Below, piece by piece: positions 18,801 through 24,396 of a stretch of 43,084 nt of DNA. Numbering within the stretch: the stretch's first letter is position 1; each line of letters begins with the position of its first letter. Position numbers and translations under genes: made by a program. The notes below the pieces were generated by a model. It was not told where the DNA came from, searched no databases, and was given only the letters and a program-made list of their open reading frames with translations. This DNA comes from JAUVHV01 sp964523875 (lineage in GTDB: Bacteria; Omnitrophota; Gorgyraeia; JABMRG01): positions 1 through 43,084 of the forward strand of contig CAZGAS010000005.1 in assembly GCA_964523875.1 (NCBI GenBank), given 5' to 3'.

Positions 18801-19678
18801 ATATCAAAGAAATCAGTGTGATTAAAGAGAGATTTGATCAAGCCCTTGCTGATTTTGGTAAATGGTCTACATCAGCTGTTTCTGAGACTAAAGAGGTATT
18901 TTTGGATATACAGAAAAAATTATATGAGAGGCTTGATGAAGACACGATGCAAATATTAAGCAATCCTGATTCAGCTATATCACAGGATGACAAAGCGGCA
19001 TTAAAAAATATTGTTAGCATGTTACATCAGATAGAACAGCATATAAGTAATATAGAGACGATTACATATGCAAATGATAGCAAATTAACAGAGGATATCA
19101 CCCCGCGTGTAATGATATTGCCTGCAACAACTGCTATGTCACACCAGGTTTCAATGGCAAGAGATGAGATTATCGCAATTCAAGAGAACCTTGGAGTTGT
19201 AACAATTGTTAGTGATAACCCACTCGAAGTAATCAGAGATATTAAAAATGGTAAAACACTCTTATGGTACAACGAAATCGAGGTAAAAGTTTCGCTTAAT
19301 AATATTGCTGTATTGTTAACTGAGAGTCAAAGCAATATAGCAGCTAATGTAAATAACGCATTAGGCGTGAAAAATACACTTATTATAAATAATGCGGATA
19401 ATTCACAATATGTGCCATTTTCACAACTTGCGATGCTTGTAAAAGCCCAGCTTATATTAAACAAAGTAGGTGTAACATCACGGGGAGCGGGCCCATACAG
19501 AAGCGCGTTTCTTGCTATGTGGAAGAATATTACCGGCAATCCTTTGCACACTACAGTAGAGGAATTTATAGCTAATCCCGCAGCTTACGTTATCAGTATA
19601 TTAGTTGCGCCGGTATCAACACTTAGCGAGATAGAGATTAAGATATTGCATGACAAGGCTGCCAGGATCTGGGCATAA
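12848..19678 (+). CDS. Giant PEP synthase/PPDK-like protein, membrane-anchored or exported
   Basis: 2276 aa, over twice the usual 800-900 of the family. Residues 8-25 are a signal or anchor-like hydrophobic stretch. From about 186 an N-terminal ATP-grasp module follows: LLGGK, FRSSQGLED near 298, VGFAVNKATG near 475. A swivelling phospho-His module has SAHAII with His907. A PEP-binding barrel has VGVMFELL, SNGTNDLTQ (1271-1279) and RGSCGE with Cys1337, matching the catalytic Cys. The usual GLARTEF-type Arg motif is not seen; SVGYYSV stands near there. A second diverged copy follows, with VGVML and ILAHFRNYAQAEFGE near 1895-1935 but without GTNDLTQ. Full PEP chemistry is doubtful, and an exported ATP-dependent version makes little sense, so a new role is likely. 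Confidence 0.8.
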   Translation: MARGINKFLSYLIIIAFLSTSTNLSYLSKQEFKSQTDTLRSQAAVLGLDVSVMQAKLQSPGSDIAKTSSAGSDSDEVSEVMLQSFMKSNTVKSIIKGLDSAELSNLPGVYEEFAGKYRKTLLKDIGKKGLIGIFQKLEEQANDLFKENKEKEASNLYKSVIFFAKVADAFIVHDNEFDWIGNISLLGGKIDNSLMLSKGKLEVPPFFGVTSMFQKYVWLYNNLLPKMREIGFTVDPQNNTATSSAQARFEQLIKDTHVPEDLQTMLKLEARKLTDREGYALTKEEAYKLNTEAIEIIFRSSQGLEDRPGIPSAGIGSSIPTMGTDGMLDVLKDVAASAYLRRALEYRDKIATNTWLLTRMSLDELKYLVGKLKELAEITPRIEVGGIFYATDTIIEDLEANLSEDLRSRKEFVNISTLRILTLLELLQGQNAKDDIVNKALAEIRDVRIDCLDAARIGGGIQTQTMRSSKYSIVGFAVNKATGWTGNANDMIVIDYDIADGRGELIVQGSIISDHYKILINPNTKNAIILLKECGSKLATLKRVKPGTEVEVWLDTNYEKKETITAEEGVEYLTVTPIEQRQNFVVSDEEAIEIAGKILEANIVHNEGRSQVVPVDMEACYYHDTKGNMKYSIVQKRDSAIKSGFDFEDPDFVIHAGNEPAVLLADTAQEQGHMKAKGFETQNAASGVTVWVEEPSSNRVKKAVEEIWEATAADALKEFIPRAHPNLYSTDEKTAIVKKILKNRDIVDTGIQDDFNVENFDFDKARVLERVISKDLDIENTLGDINEAYKDVLNVEALASLIIGVKKLFEVTDNLEDRMRVLSTIIRVNIFSSPRGDLKRAFVEEHAGVLERDVLNRQFDKIKAMIKTGINVVMVTPETNPNFNDIMKLVDENGGATVTLQGGRSAHAIIISIQFGYCVVGGAEFNDLELLEKIKNGEQVVLTIDGNKGQVYDVEIPITSFFSTFQPKRWGNYGGDIGLITNSPMEGEKAAKNHNWQVPVDLEMYPYMKGKTSVGYYSVSLDRIEEILIELGLDFRGSYAYDRMLAIEAKELDESILSERQRSDVAKIRGRRDLISKISKKINDKGFTSAVEYLRYELASHFKQMLATTKPGQVVQVRLRDLKKREILKTQDGAELFYNDEEASMIGDRGTGLEVHDENIEAIDLQLLALEDARADAEKLGGLGDLGFMFVFIRRVLDDPELDIESDLKKGLNRLLKLRREGKIKRIPKQVGVMFELLINALLADELAKILADFRETVKKEFNEDIVTYFSNGTNDLTQSVKGSRDEGRYVNMDILMPNGDIVKGIRVFYEGDPAVGDTIEHGAFVAKKYGHKRGSCGEYFNNLLNAGDIESIDAARAGFARLDSAGTSIKMFPKAVKLLADSQLAIQRVLANIAVKAEVVAEGESLFKKGAVYRRAVFIRSEDDFTTERVIYKDGGKNREVRYAPKAAEGDILVLSTDMSPDNKILLETLDAQASGVVLAGKNGAHLKALQELLNKRNIPTIIIKKDIYEKLNDLKQYVFDFERGMIYTKNNISFVIEKTEDKTAYAHMDFSAKPKQISVETVDMDDIYKIIGMHPLALVLYALYTGEIENSVIETTEDGRKIKKLDKIISQQRIPLQKNRFHEIYRDVKELLDKFGVDTVKTLINKVTKEAVATHRRILPKGATLAFGTSKQDAWAFEELKWGKRETELELNVFNVPIDLRGLAKTISPGYGDIFEMFLQTVKEERLDIQFNYIQDLNILDAAIEFIRQCGLVSGQDGFKLGMSASTSHNFIVAKDYLNKRNISFVKFDDELLLMNFALANLDHHTDVRRWDGSYEPLININERSYQVALARAKAMLRTAMVNYDVKEVAVPKTVSGLTEAEISTTLTLDRNLTKLFNTRRELGKLSCMPARVGVMLKTVPSTALANELEKILAHFRNYAQAEFGEVTTTYLDDPIDYSADDEAYVIGMVKLSSNNKPAMPKSSSSGTILKSRAEKIAAMHRNIKEISVIKERFDQALADFGKWSTSAVSETKEVFLDIQKKLYERLDEDTMQILSNPDSAISQDDKAALKNIVSMLHQIEQHISNIETITYANDSKLTEDITPRVMILPATTAMSHQVSMARDEIIAIQENLGVVTIVSDNPLEVIRDIKNGKTLLWYNEIEVKVSLNNIAVLLTESQSNIAANVNNALGVKNTLIINNADNSQYVPFSQLAMLVKAQLILNKVGVTSRGAGPYRSAFLAMWKNITGNPLHTTVEEFIANPAAYVISILVAPVSTLSEIEIKILHDKAARIWA

Positions 19679-19686
19679 AATAAATC

Positions 19687-19765
19687 AAAACAGTTTCCGA
19701 ATTATTCGGGAAAGTGTTTTAGTTCTAATCGGGACAGTGGGCATACAAAACTCACTGTCCCGATT
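19687..19765 (+). terminator. Two tandem terminator hairpins
   Basis: Hairpin 1 pairs 19687-19701 with 19705-19720 (14 pairs, one mismatch, one bulge, loop TTA) and ends in TTTT. Hairpin 2 pairs AATCGGGACAGTG (19727-19739) with CACTGTCCCGATT (19753-19765), 13 perfect pairs and a 13-nt loop, followed by TATTT. They start 8 bases after the stop of the 2276-aa gene. Confidence 0.75.
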
Positions 19766-19817
19766 TATTTGGAAAGAATATCTTTAAGAACCGTTCTTGA
19801 GGTATATTAAAAAAAGA

Positions 19818-19846
19818 TTGCTATTTTTCTGACTTTTAGTTAAAAT
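19818..19846 (+). promoter_or_regulatory. Likely tRNA-Glu promoter
   Basis: TTGCTA (19818-19823), 17-bp spacer, TAAAAT (19841-19846). Transcription would start near 19853, a short distance before the tRNA. Confidence 0.5.
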
Positions 19847-19864
19847 ATATCACAATTCATTTTT

Positions 19865-19940
19865 GGCCCCATCGTCTAGTGGCCTAGGACGCAAGATTCT
19901 CATTCTTGTAACACGGGTTCGACTCCCGTTGGGGTCACCA
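19865..19940 (+). tRNA. tRNA-Glu (anticodon CTC)
   Basis: 76 bases with CCA encoded. Acceptor GGCCCCA pairs with TGGGGTC (one G-U), anticodon stem CAAGA/TCTTG encloses the 7-base loop TTCTCAT giving anticodon CTC for GAG codons, and the T arm ACGGG TTCGACT CCCGT is canonical. The 3' half is repeated in degenerate form at 22427-22473, which suggests this tRNA served as an integration site. Confidence 0.95.
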
Positions 19941-19947
19941 GTAGCAT

Positions 19948-19991
19948 AACCAGCTGTAATTCCTATAGTTATATAGGAATTACAGCTGGTT
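19948..19991 (+). terminator. 20-bp perfect hairpin after tRNA-Glu
   Basis: 19948-19967 and 19972-19991 are perfect inverted complements (20 pairs) around the loop GTTA, starting 7 bases after the tRNA CCA. The following bases are TTTGTTTTAT-like, so it can end the tRNA transcript on either strand. A perfect stem of this length is also the kind of site a recombinase or regulator binds. Confidence 0.65.
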
Positions 19992-20050
19992 TGTTTTATA
20001 GCCCCCCTTCTGTAATTTCCCCTTTATTCCCCTATGCTTCTCATATAGTA

Positions 20051-20066
20051 GGTAGCAATTTAGGCA
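20051..20066 (+). repeat. Direct repeat 1 (16 bp)
   Basis: GGTAGCAATTTAGGCA, identical to 22391-22406. The two copies enclose the three-gene cassette and its promoter and lie just inside the tRNA-derived ends. Confidence 0.7.
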
Positions 20067-20109
20067 GCAGTAAAAAATGAGGACTGTTCCAACGATATAA
20101 CAATTTAAC

Positions 20110-20137
20110 TTGACTTTAGATACAATAATGGTAAAAT
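20110..20137 (+). promoter_or_regulatory. Promoter of AbiE-like cassette
   Basis: TTGACT (20110-20115), 16-bp spacer, TAAAAT (20132-20137). The -10 overlaps the first operator box (20135), so a protein bound there would block initiation. Confidence 0.6.
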
Positions 20138-20192
20138 GTCCACTGATAGAAAATGTCCATTAAATAGTGGACATTTAATAGAATCGGACATT
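20135..20192 (+). promoter_or_regulatory. Four-box operator phased at 17 bp
   Basis: AATGTCC occurs at 20135 and 20152, and its complement GGACATT at 20169 and 20186. All four start points are exactly 17 bp apart. The outer pair extends to an exact 10-bp inverted repeat, AATGTCCACT / AGTGGACATT. The array covers the -10 and the start of the leader, ending 5 bases before the Shine-Dalgarno AAAGGAG of the first gene. The obvious binder is the winged-helix AbiEi-like protein made from this transcript, as AbiEi antitoxins are known autorepressors binding inverted repeats. Confidence 0.7.
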
Positions 20193-20211
20193 TATTAAAG
20201 GAGTAATCAAG

Positions 20212-20886
20212 ATGAATGTACTCTTAAGCGATAAAGCTACAATTATTATACGAGTGATGTTATCTCTGCCTGATAGGAAATGGGTTGCCAGAGATTTTGA
20301 GAAGGAGTTTGGCGTAGGACGCGCGCGTGCGGCTACGGTATTGTTCGAATTACGCCAAAAAGGTTTTGTCGGGGGAATTCGATCAGGAAGGCTTGCTTAT
20401 AGCGTCTTGCAGAATAAAGAGGAGTTAATAGAAGAATGGCTAAAGCTCTATAAATTTGAACGCAATGAATCATATCTCTATTATTCCGCGCGCGAAGATA
20501 TTTTAAGCCGCCTAAAAAACTATTTTACCTCTAAAAAAGAAGAACAGGCATACGCGTTGACACTTCACACAGGTGCGAATTTAATTACGCATTACGTCAA
20601 TACGCCAATAGTATACTGCTATTTACCGGCAAAGAACTTTAAAAATGCTTCGTTAGATTTAAGACAGGCACTTGATCTGAAAGAATTAAAAAGAGGCGGG
20701 AATTTCTGCTTAATAAGACCCTATTATAAAAAAGCCATATTTTTTAATACTCAAAAAATAAAGGGTTACAACATTGTTTCGGATCTCCAGCTTTATTTAG
20801 ATTTATATCACTTTCCGCAGAGAGGCAGAGATCACGCGGAGTATTTGCTCAAAACGTTAAAAGAGGAAGGTAAGAATATTGTCTAA
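20212..20886 (+). CDS. AbiEi-like type IV antitoxin / transcriptional regulator
   Basis: 224 aa. Residues about 5-68 form a winged helix-turn-helix (RKWVARDFEKEFGVGRARAA, then a wing RSGRLAYSV). The C-terminal part is the AbiEi domain, recognised by the closing motif VSDLQLYLDLYHFPQRGRDHAEYLL, which in this family reads roughly S-x-Q-x-YLDL-x-RG-x-x-A-x-x-L. In AbiE systems this protein represses its own operon and neutralises a nucleotidyltransferase toxin. AAAGGAG stands 8 bases before the ATG. The 3' end overlaps the next gene by 8 bases, and a four-box operator lies just upstream, both fitting AbiE. Confidence 0.82.
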   Translation: MNVLLSDKATIIIRVMLSLPDRKWVARDFEKEFGVGRARAATVLFELRQKGFVGGIRSGRLAYSVLQNKEELIEEWLKLYKFERNESYLYYSAREDILSRLKNYFTSKKEEQAYALTLHTGANLITHYVNTPIVYCYLPAKNFKNASLDLRQALDLKELKRGGNFCLIRPYYKKAIFFNTQKIKGYNIVSDLQLYLDLYHFPQRGRDHAEYLLKTLKEEGKNIV

Positions 20887-21673
20887 AGAATTCCAGGGGA
20901 ACAACAAGCTTCTCATAAAAGTAATTAATGATCTGTCTGCTTTTTTGCCGTATCTGGTCCTTGTTGGCGGTTGGGTGCCTTATATATATGCCAAGCATAT
21001 CTGGAAGAATGTTCCCAATATGGCGGTAACAACAGGAGATATAGATTTTGGTGTTGGTGCTCAGGATTTCAATGGTAAAGATACAATCTCTTCCTGTGTT
21101 CAAAGACTGGGTTATGGAGAGCGGCATGTTTCGATGGATCGAACGATTCCTTTTGTCCCGATTGTAAAAGATGTTGCTGGAGATTTTAAAGCTGAAGTCG
21201 AGTTTATTACCGATCCTAAGGTACCTAGAGATGCTGTGGATAAAATTATAGGTACAGCTATCAAAATTAATAAGATTAAACATTTCAGTTTACTGCTTGG
21301 TTCCGTGATAGCTGTCAGAATGGATGATAGAGCTATTCAGATACCGACTGAATCGATGTTTACTTTCCATAGCATGCTTACATTTGTGGAGCGGCAGAAT
21401 AAGGAAAAGCTGAGGAAAGACCTTTATTATGTTTATTATATGTTGAGATTCAGTTCTAAAAAGGAACAACTTACTGATGACATGGTAGGGCTTATAAAAA
21501 AACTGAAGGAAGGAAAGAAAGTTAAGCAAAATCTTATTGAATATTTTAGCAGTGTTGATTCAAAGGGACCTCTTTTTGTAGAACAGGAAAACGGCCCGGA
21601 CACGTATATTGATAATGTTAGAGAAGATGCCTTTGATAAATTTAGTGATATTATACGAAGGGCAGAATTGTGA
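20879..21673 (+). CDS. AbiEii-like nucleotidyltransferase (putative type IV toxin)
   Basis: 264 aa from a TTG start that overlaps the antitoxin stop; GAGGAAGG lies at workable spacing. LVGGWVPYIY (about 28-36) and TTGDIDFGV with Asp54 and Asp56 form the GG-x-DxD catalytic signature of the DNA polymerase beta-type nucleotidyltransferases. VEFIT with Glu108 is a candidate for the third carboxylate. The first Gly-Ser of the classic GSxxxDxD motif is replaced by Gly-Gly, as in AbiEii and related stand-alone enzymes. AbiEii toxins add nucleotides to RNA or otherwise stop growth. This protein is diverged, and its substrate is not predictable. Confidence 0.75.
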   Translation: MSKEFQGNNKLLIKVINDLSAFLPYLVLVGGWVPYIYAKHIWKNVPNMAVTTGDIDFGVGAQDFNGKDTISSCVQRLGYGERHVSMDRTIPFVPIVKDVAGDFKAEVEFITDPKVPRDAVDKIIGTAIKINKIKHFSLLLGSVIAVRMDDRAIQIPTESMFTFHSMLTFVERQNKEKLRKDLYYVYYMLRFSSKKEQLTDDMVGLIKKLKEGKKVKQNLIEYFSSVDSKGPLFVEQENGPDTYIDNVREDAFDKFSDIIRRAEL

Positions 21674-22395
21674 AAACCTATGCCATCGGTGATATTCATG
21701 GCGCGCACAAAGCAGTGATGCAATGTTTTGAACGGTCGAAATTTGATTACAAAAAAGATCGCCTGATCGTAATGGGCGATGTTTGTGATGGGTATCCGGA
21801 TGTTAAGCAATGTTTTGATGAGCTCTTGAAGATTAAGCATTGCGATTTAGTCATTGGTAATCATGATATGTGGACATTAGACTGGGCTTTACAGGGTGAT
21901 AAGCCGAAAATCTGGACAAGCCAGGGTGGAGATCAAACAATGGCTTCATATAATGGTGGTCCTATGCCAAAGAAGCATATCGATTTTCTGAAGAATGGCC
22001 ACCTTTGGCTTAATATTGAGAACAAACTGTTTGTTCATGCCGGCTTTAATCCCGATGTGCCATTAGAGAAAAATGACCCCCATCTTTTAGTTTGGGATAG
22101 GGATTTGCTTGATAAGGCATGGAAGAAACATTTATCAGGGCAGGAAGAACAGGTTGGGAAATATGAAGATATTTTTATTGGGCACACGACAACAGAACTA
22201 TATAATATATTGAAACCGATCCATGCCTGTAATATTTGGGATATTGACACTGGAGCAGGATGGTCTGGCAAGCTTACAATAATAGATGTAGATACAAAGG
22301 AATATTGGCAATCAGATTTGACTCCAAATCTGTATGGAGGAACTCCGGATAGATTAAGGTCTAATTTAATACAGAAAGAGTTGCAAAATGGGTAG
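21670..22395 (+). CDS. PPP-type metallophosphatase (lambda phosphatase-like)
   Basis: 241 aa from a GTG that overlaps the previous stop by 4 bases (GTGA), so it is translationally coupled to the nucleotidyltransferase. Metal and catalytic motifs are in order: GDIHG (Asp8, His10), GDVCDG (Asp37), GNHD (Asn64, His65, Asp66), FVHAGF (His123) and GHT (His172). This is the complete set for the bacterial and phage PPP phosphatases that remove phosphate from proteins or nucleotides. The Arg of the usual GDxxDRG motif is replaced (GDVCDGYPD). Adding a phosphatase to an AbiE pair is not usual. The stop codon lies inside direct repeat 2. Confidence 0.85.
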   Translation: MKTYAIGDIHGAHKAVMQCFERSKFDYKKDRLIVMGDVCDGYPDVKQCFDELLKIKHCDLVIGNHDMWTLDWALQGDKPKIWTSQGGDQTMASYNGGPMPKKHIDFLKNGHLWLNIENKLFVHAGFNPDVPLEKNDPHLLVWDRDLLDKAWKKHLSGQEEQVGKYEDIFIGHTTTELYNILKPIHACNIWDIDTGAGWSGKLTIIDVDTKEYWQSDLTPNLYGGTPDRLRSNLIQKELQNG

Positions 22396-22406
22396 CAATT
22401 TAGGCA
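22391..22406 (+). repeat. Direct repeat 2 (16 bp)
   Basis: Second exact copy of GGTAGCAATTTAGGCA. Its TAG forms the stop codon of the phosphatase gene. It lies 20 bases before the tRNA-Glu remnant. Confidence 0.7.
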
Positions 22407-22426
22407 ATTTGTGCTTAAAAACGATA

Positions 22427-22473
22427 ACGCCAGATTCTCATTCTACTCGCGCCGACTCCCGTTGGGGTCACCA
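22427..22473 (+). pseudogene. Degenerate 3' half of tRNA-Glu
   Basis: ACGC-x-AGATTCTCATTCT (22427-22444) matches the anticodon arm of the tRNA at 19865 in 17 of 18 positions, including the CTC anticodon. After a divergent stretch shortened by 5 bases, 22453-22473 match the last 21 tRNA bases exactly, CCA included. There is no 5' half, so it is not a working tRNA; it is best read as the far attachment site of an integration event. Confidence 0.7.
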
Positions 22474-22887
22474 TCTATTTCCGCTTTACAATATGAATTA
22501 CAGAGTCTTAAGTTTTGTAGGATAGGCTGGTGTAGTTTAAATACGCTGTAACATTTATTAAAAGCGAAACCGGCTAGTTGGGGGTAGCATTTTTTAAGTC
22601 AGCATGAGTGTGGTAGCTGTAATATGCATTCATTATTTTTGCTTAAATATAAATGGCGAGAAGAATGCATATCGGATTTGTGGTATTACTATCGTAAGCT
22701 TTATTTAAAATCAAAGGCGTTCCTGCACTATTTTACAAATCGCGTAAACAAAAAAAGAGAATGCCCAGAGGGTGGGTCTAATCGTCCTTCTTTTGAGTTC
22801 GGAGATGCCCTACCTCATCCAAACATCCTCAATAGAAATATACCTTATAATATAAAAAAGTCAATAGGCTGGACAAAAAAATAATAC
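22474..22887. other. Intergenic region, no convincing gene
   Basis: About 410 bases between the tRNA remnant and the ROK promoter. An 86-codon frame (22624-22884) exists but lacks a Shine-Dalgarno, has unusual composition and shows no family likeness. No terminator, RNA gene or clear repeat is seen. Confidence 0.5.
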
Positions 22888-22917
22888 TTGACATTTTAGA
22901 GGTATTTTTGTTATACT
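22888..22917 (+). promoter_or_regulatory. Promoter of ROK gene
   Basis: TTGACA (22888-22893), 18-bp spacer, TATACT (22912-22917). Transcription would start near 22924, giving a 40-nt leader with AAGGGGG (22951-22957) ahead of the ATG at 22964. This also rules out a GTG start at 22928. Confidence 0.72.
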
Positions 22918-22963
22918 TTTTGTAAAAGTGTTTTTAAACCGTGGAATAAAAAGGGGGTATTAT

Positions 22964-24187
22964 ATGGCAGTTCGACAAACATTATTCAGGGATCAGGTCT
23001 TATCAGACCGCGAAAGAAAAAACCTAGCTATCTTAGATGTTATCAGAAAGAGCGGACCAGTCACAAGAACAGAGATATCTAAGGTTACAAAGCTTAATAT
23101 TGTAACTGTATCAAACTATGTAAACAACTATATTGATAAGAACCTTATCATAGAGAGAGGTTTTGATGTCTCAACAGGCGGAAGAAAACCCACCCTCGTA
23201 GAATTGAATGCCAAGATGGGTAATGTCATAGGCATTGATATAGGACCTGTTAATATGGTCGCGGTTATCACTGATTTGACAAATACGGTTATAGGCAAAA
23301 CAAAGAGGCCCCGCCCTAACGGACCTATGAGTGAAGTCATAACTAGTTCTATTGAAATGGTTTATGAGATAACGGAGAAGTCAAAGGTAGAAAGAAATAA
23401 GATTAAGGGCGTTGGCCTTGGCGTCTCCGGAGTTATCGATTCCATAGCCGGAACAATAAGAGATACAGACCCCACAAGGGGCAGAACAACAGGAAACTAT
23501 ACTTCTGTTAAGTCTCTTGTGCAGAAGGAGTTTAATATCCCTACATTTGTCGGTAATGATGCTACTGTAGCCGCGTTTGGAGAGAAGAGATTAGGCTTAG
23601 AGCAGGAGATAGATGATATGCTTTATGTCTACTCTGATGTTGGTTGCGGCATTATAATAAAGGGAGAGATATATTGCGGCGCAGGAGGGAGCGCAGGTGA
23701 GATGCAGCTTACAGCAGATAATCCAGAGGCGGATTTAAAGGATAAGGACCCATCATACTTACGCCCCTGGGGAGTTGACCTGGGTATAACTCAGGAAGCA
23801 CGCCAGATGCTCTCAAAAGAGAAGGTAGAGTCTAAGATTATGGACCTTGCTGGAGATGATCTGGATAATATTACGCCTGATATCATTATAGAGGCTGCGA
23901 AGGCTAAAGATAAGATAGCGATGGAGATTATAGAGAATGCCGGCGCCAACTTAGGTATCAGAATAGCCTACCTTGTAAACCTCTTTAATCCTGAGGTAGT
24001 AGTAATCGGAGGAGGCATAGAGCAGGCAGGGGAGCTGCTTCTTGGCCCTGTAAAGAAGACAGTCAGGAAGCTTGCTTTTGAAGAACCAGCTAATACAGTC
24101 AAGATAGTACCTTCAAGACTCGGCGATAGCGCTGTAGCATTAGGTGCCGCAGCCCTTGTCTTAAGAGAGATATTTGCTCAAATTTAA
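22964..24187 (+). CDS. ROK-family transcriptional regulator
   Basis: 407 aa. The N-terminal 80 residues are a winged helix-turn-helix of the NagC/Mlc/XylR type (GPVTRTEISKVTKLNIVTVS). The ROK sugar-kinase fold follows: phosphate loop GIDIG (90-94), GVGLGVSGVID, NDATVAAFGE and, near the end, VVVIGGGIEQAGELL. The usual ROK signature, a His in GxxGH followed by the zinc ligands CxCGxxGCxE, is absent; here the region reads GGSAGEMQLTADNPEADL. The protein is therefore probably not a kinase and may sense a different ligand. It has its own promoter and lies upstream of the efflux operon. The start at 22964 was chosen for its AAGGGGG. Confidence 0.88.
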   Translation: MAVRQTLFRDQVLSDRERKNLAILDVIRKSGPVTRTEISKVTKLNIVTVSNYVNNYIDKNLIIERGFDVSTGGRKPTLVELNAKMGNVIGIDIGPVNMVAVITDLTNTVIGKTKRPRPNGPMSEVITSSIEMVYEITEKSKVERNKIKGVGLGVSGVIDSIAGTIRDTDPTRGRTTGNYTSVKSLVQKEFNIPTFVGNDATVAAFGEKRLGLEQEIDDMLYVYSDVGCGIIIKGEIYCGAGGSAGEMQLTADNPEADLKDKDPSYLRPWGVDLGITQEARQMLSKEKVESKIMDLAGDDLDNITPDIIIEAAKAKDKIAMEIIENAGANLGIRIAYLVNLFNPEVVVIGGGIEQAGELLLGPVKKTVRKLAFEEPANTVKIVPSRLGDSAVALGAAALVLREIFAQI

Positions 24188-24199
24188 TGAAGCCACAGT

Positions 24200-24237
24200 T
24201 TGCCCTGAACCTGAATGAAATGAATGATTCAGGGCAA
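24200..24237 (+). terminator. Hairpin after ROK gene
   Basis: TTGCCCTGAA (24200-24209) and TTCAGGGCAA (24228-24237) are perfect inverted complements, 10 pairs with an 18-nt loop, starting 12 bases after the ROK stop. No T-run follows, so termination is only possible, not clear. Confidence 0.4.
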
Positions 24238-24396
24238 GTGAGTGGTATCAAGGGTAATACTAAGCGTCTAGTATAAATGATGTAAGCGCGTAGCCCTCTT
24301 TGGTTTGAAAACCGCCTAAAAACTATTCATACTAGAAGGTTCCTTAAATGCCGTCAGAATAATTTTGGAGTATTTAGGAAGCAGTTTCGAGCACTT

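Larger units (their letters stand above)
19920..22473 (+). mobile_element. Putative tRNA-Glu-anchored insertion (genomic islet)
   Basis: The last 21 bases of tRNA-Glu (19920-19940) recur exactly at 22453-22473, with a decayed anticodon-arm copy just before. This is what site-specific integration into a tRNA 3' end leaves behind. Between the two ends lie a 20-bp perfect hairpin, two copies of a 16-bp direct repeat and a coupled three-gene cassette (AbiEi-like, AbiEii-like, phosphatase). No integrase is present within the segment, so it is either a non-autonomous element or the remnant of a larger one. The exact ends are inferred. Confidence 0.55.

Noticed and set aside
22624..22884. 86-codon frame in the gap before the ROK gene
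   Set aside because: No Shine-Dalgarno, odd composition, no family likeness, and it ends right at the ROK promoter.
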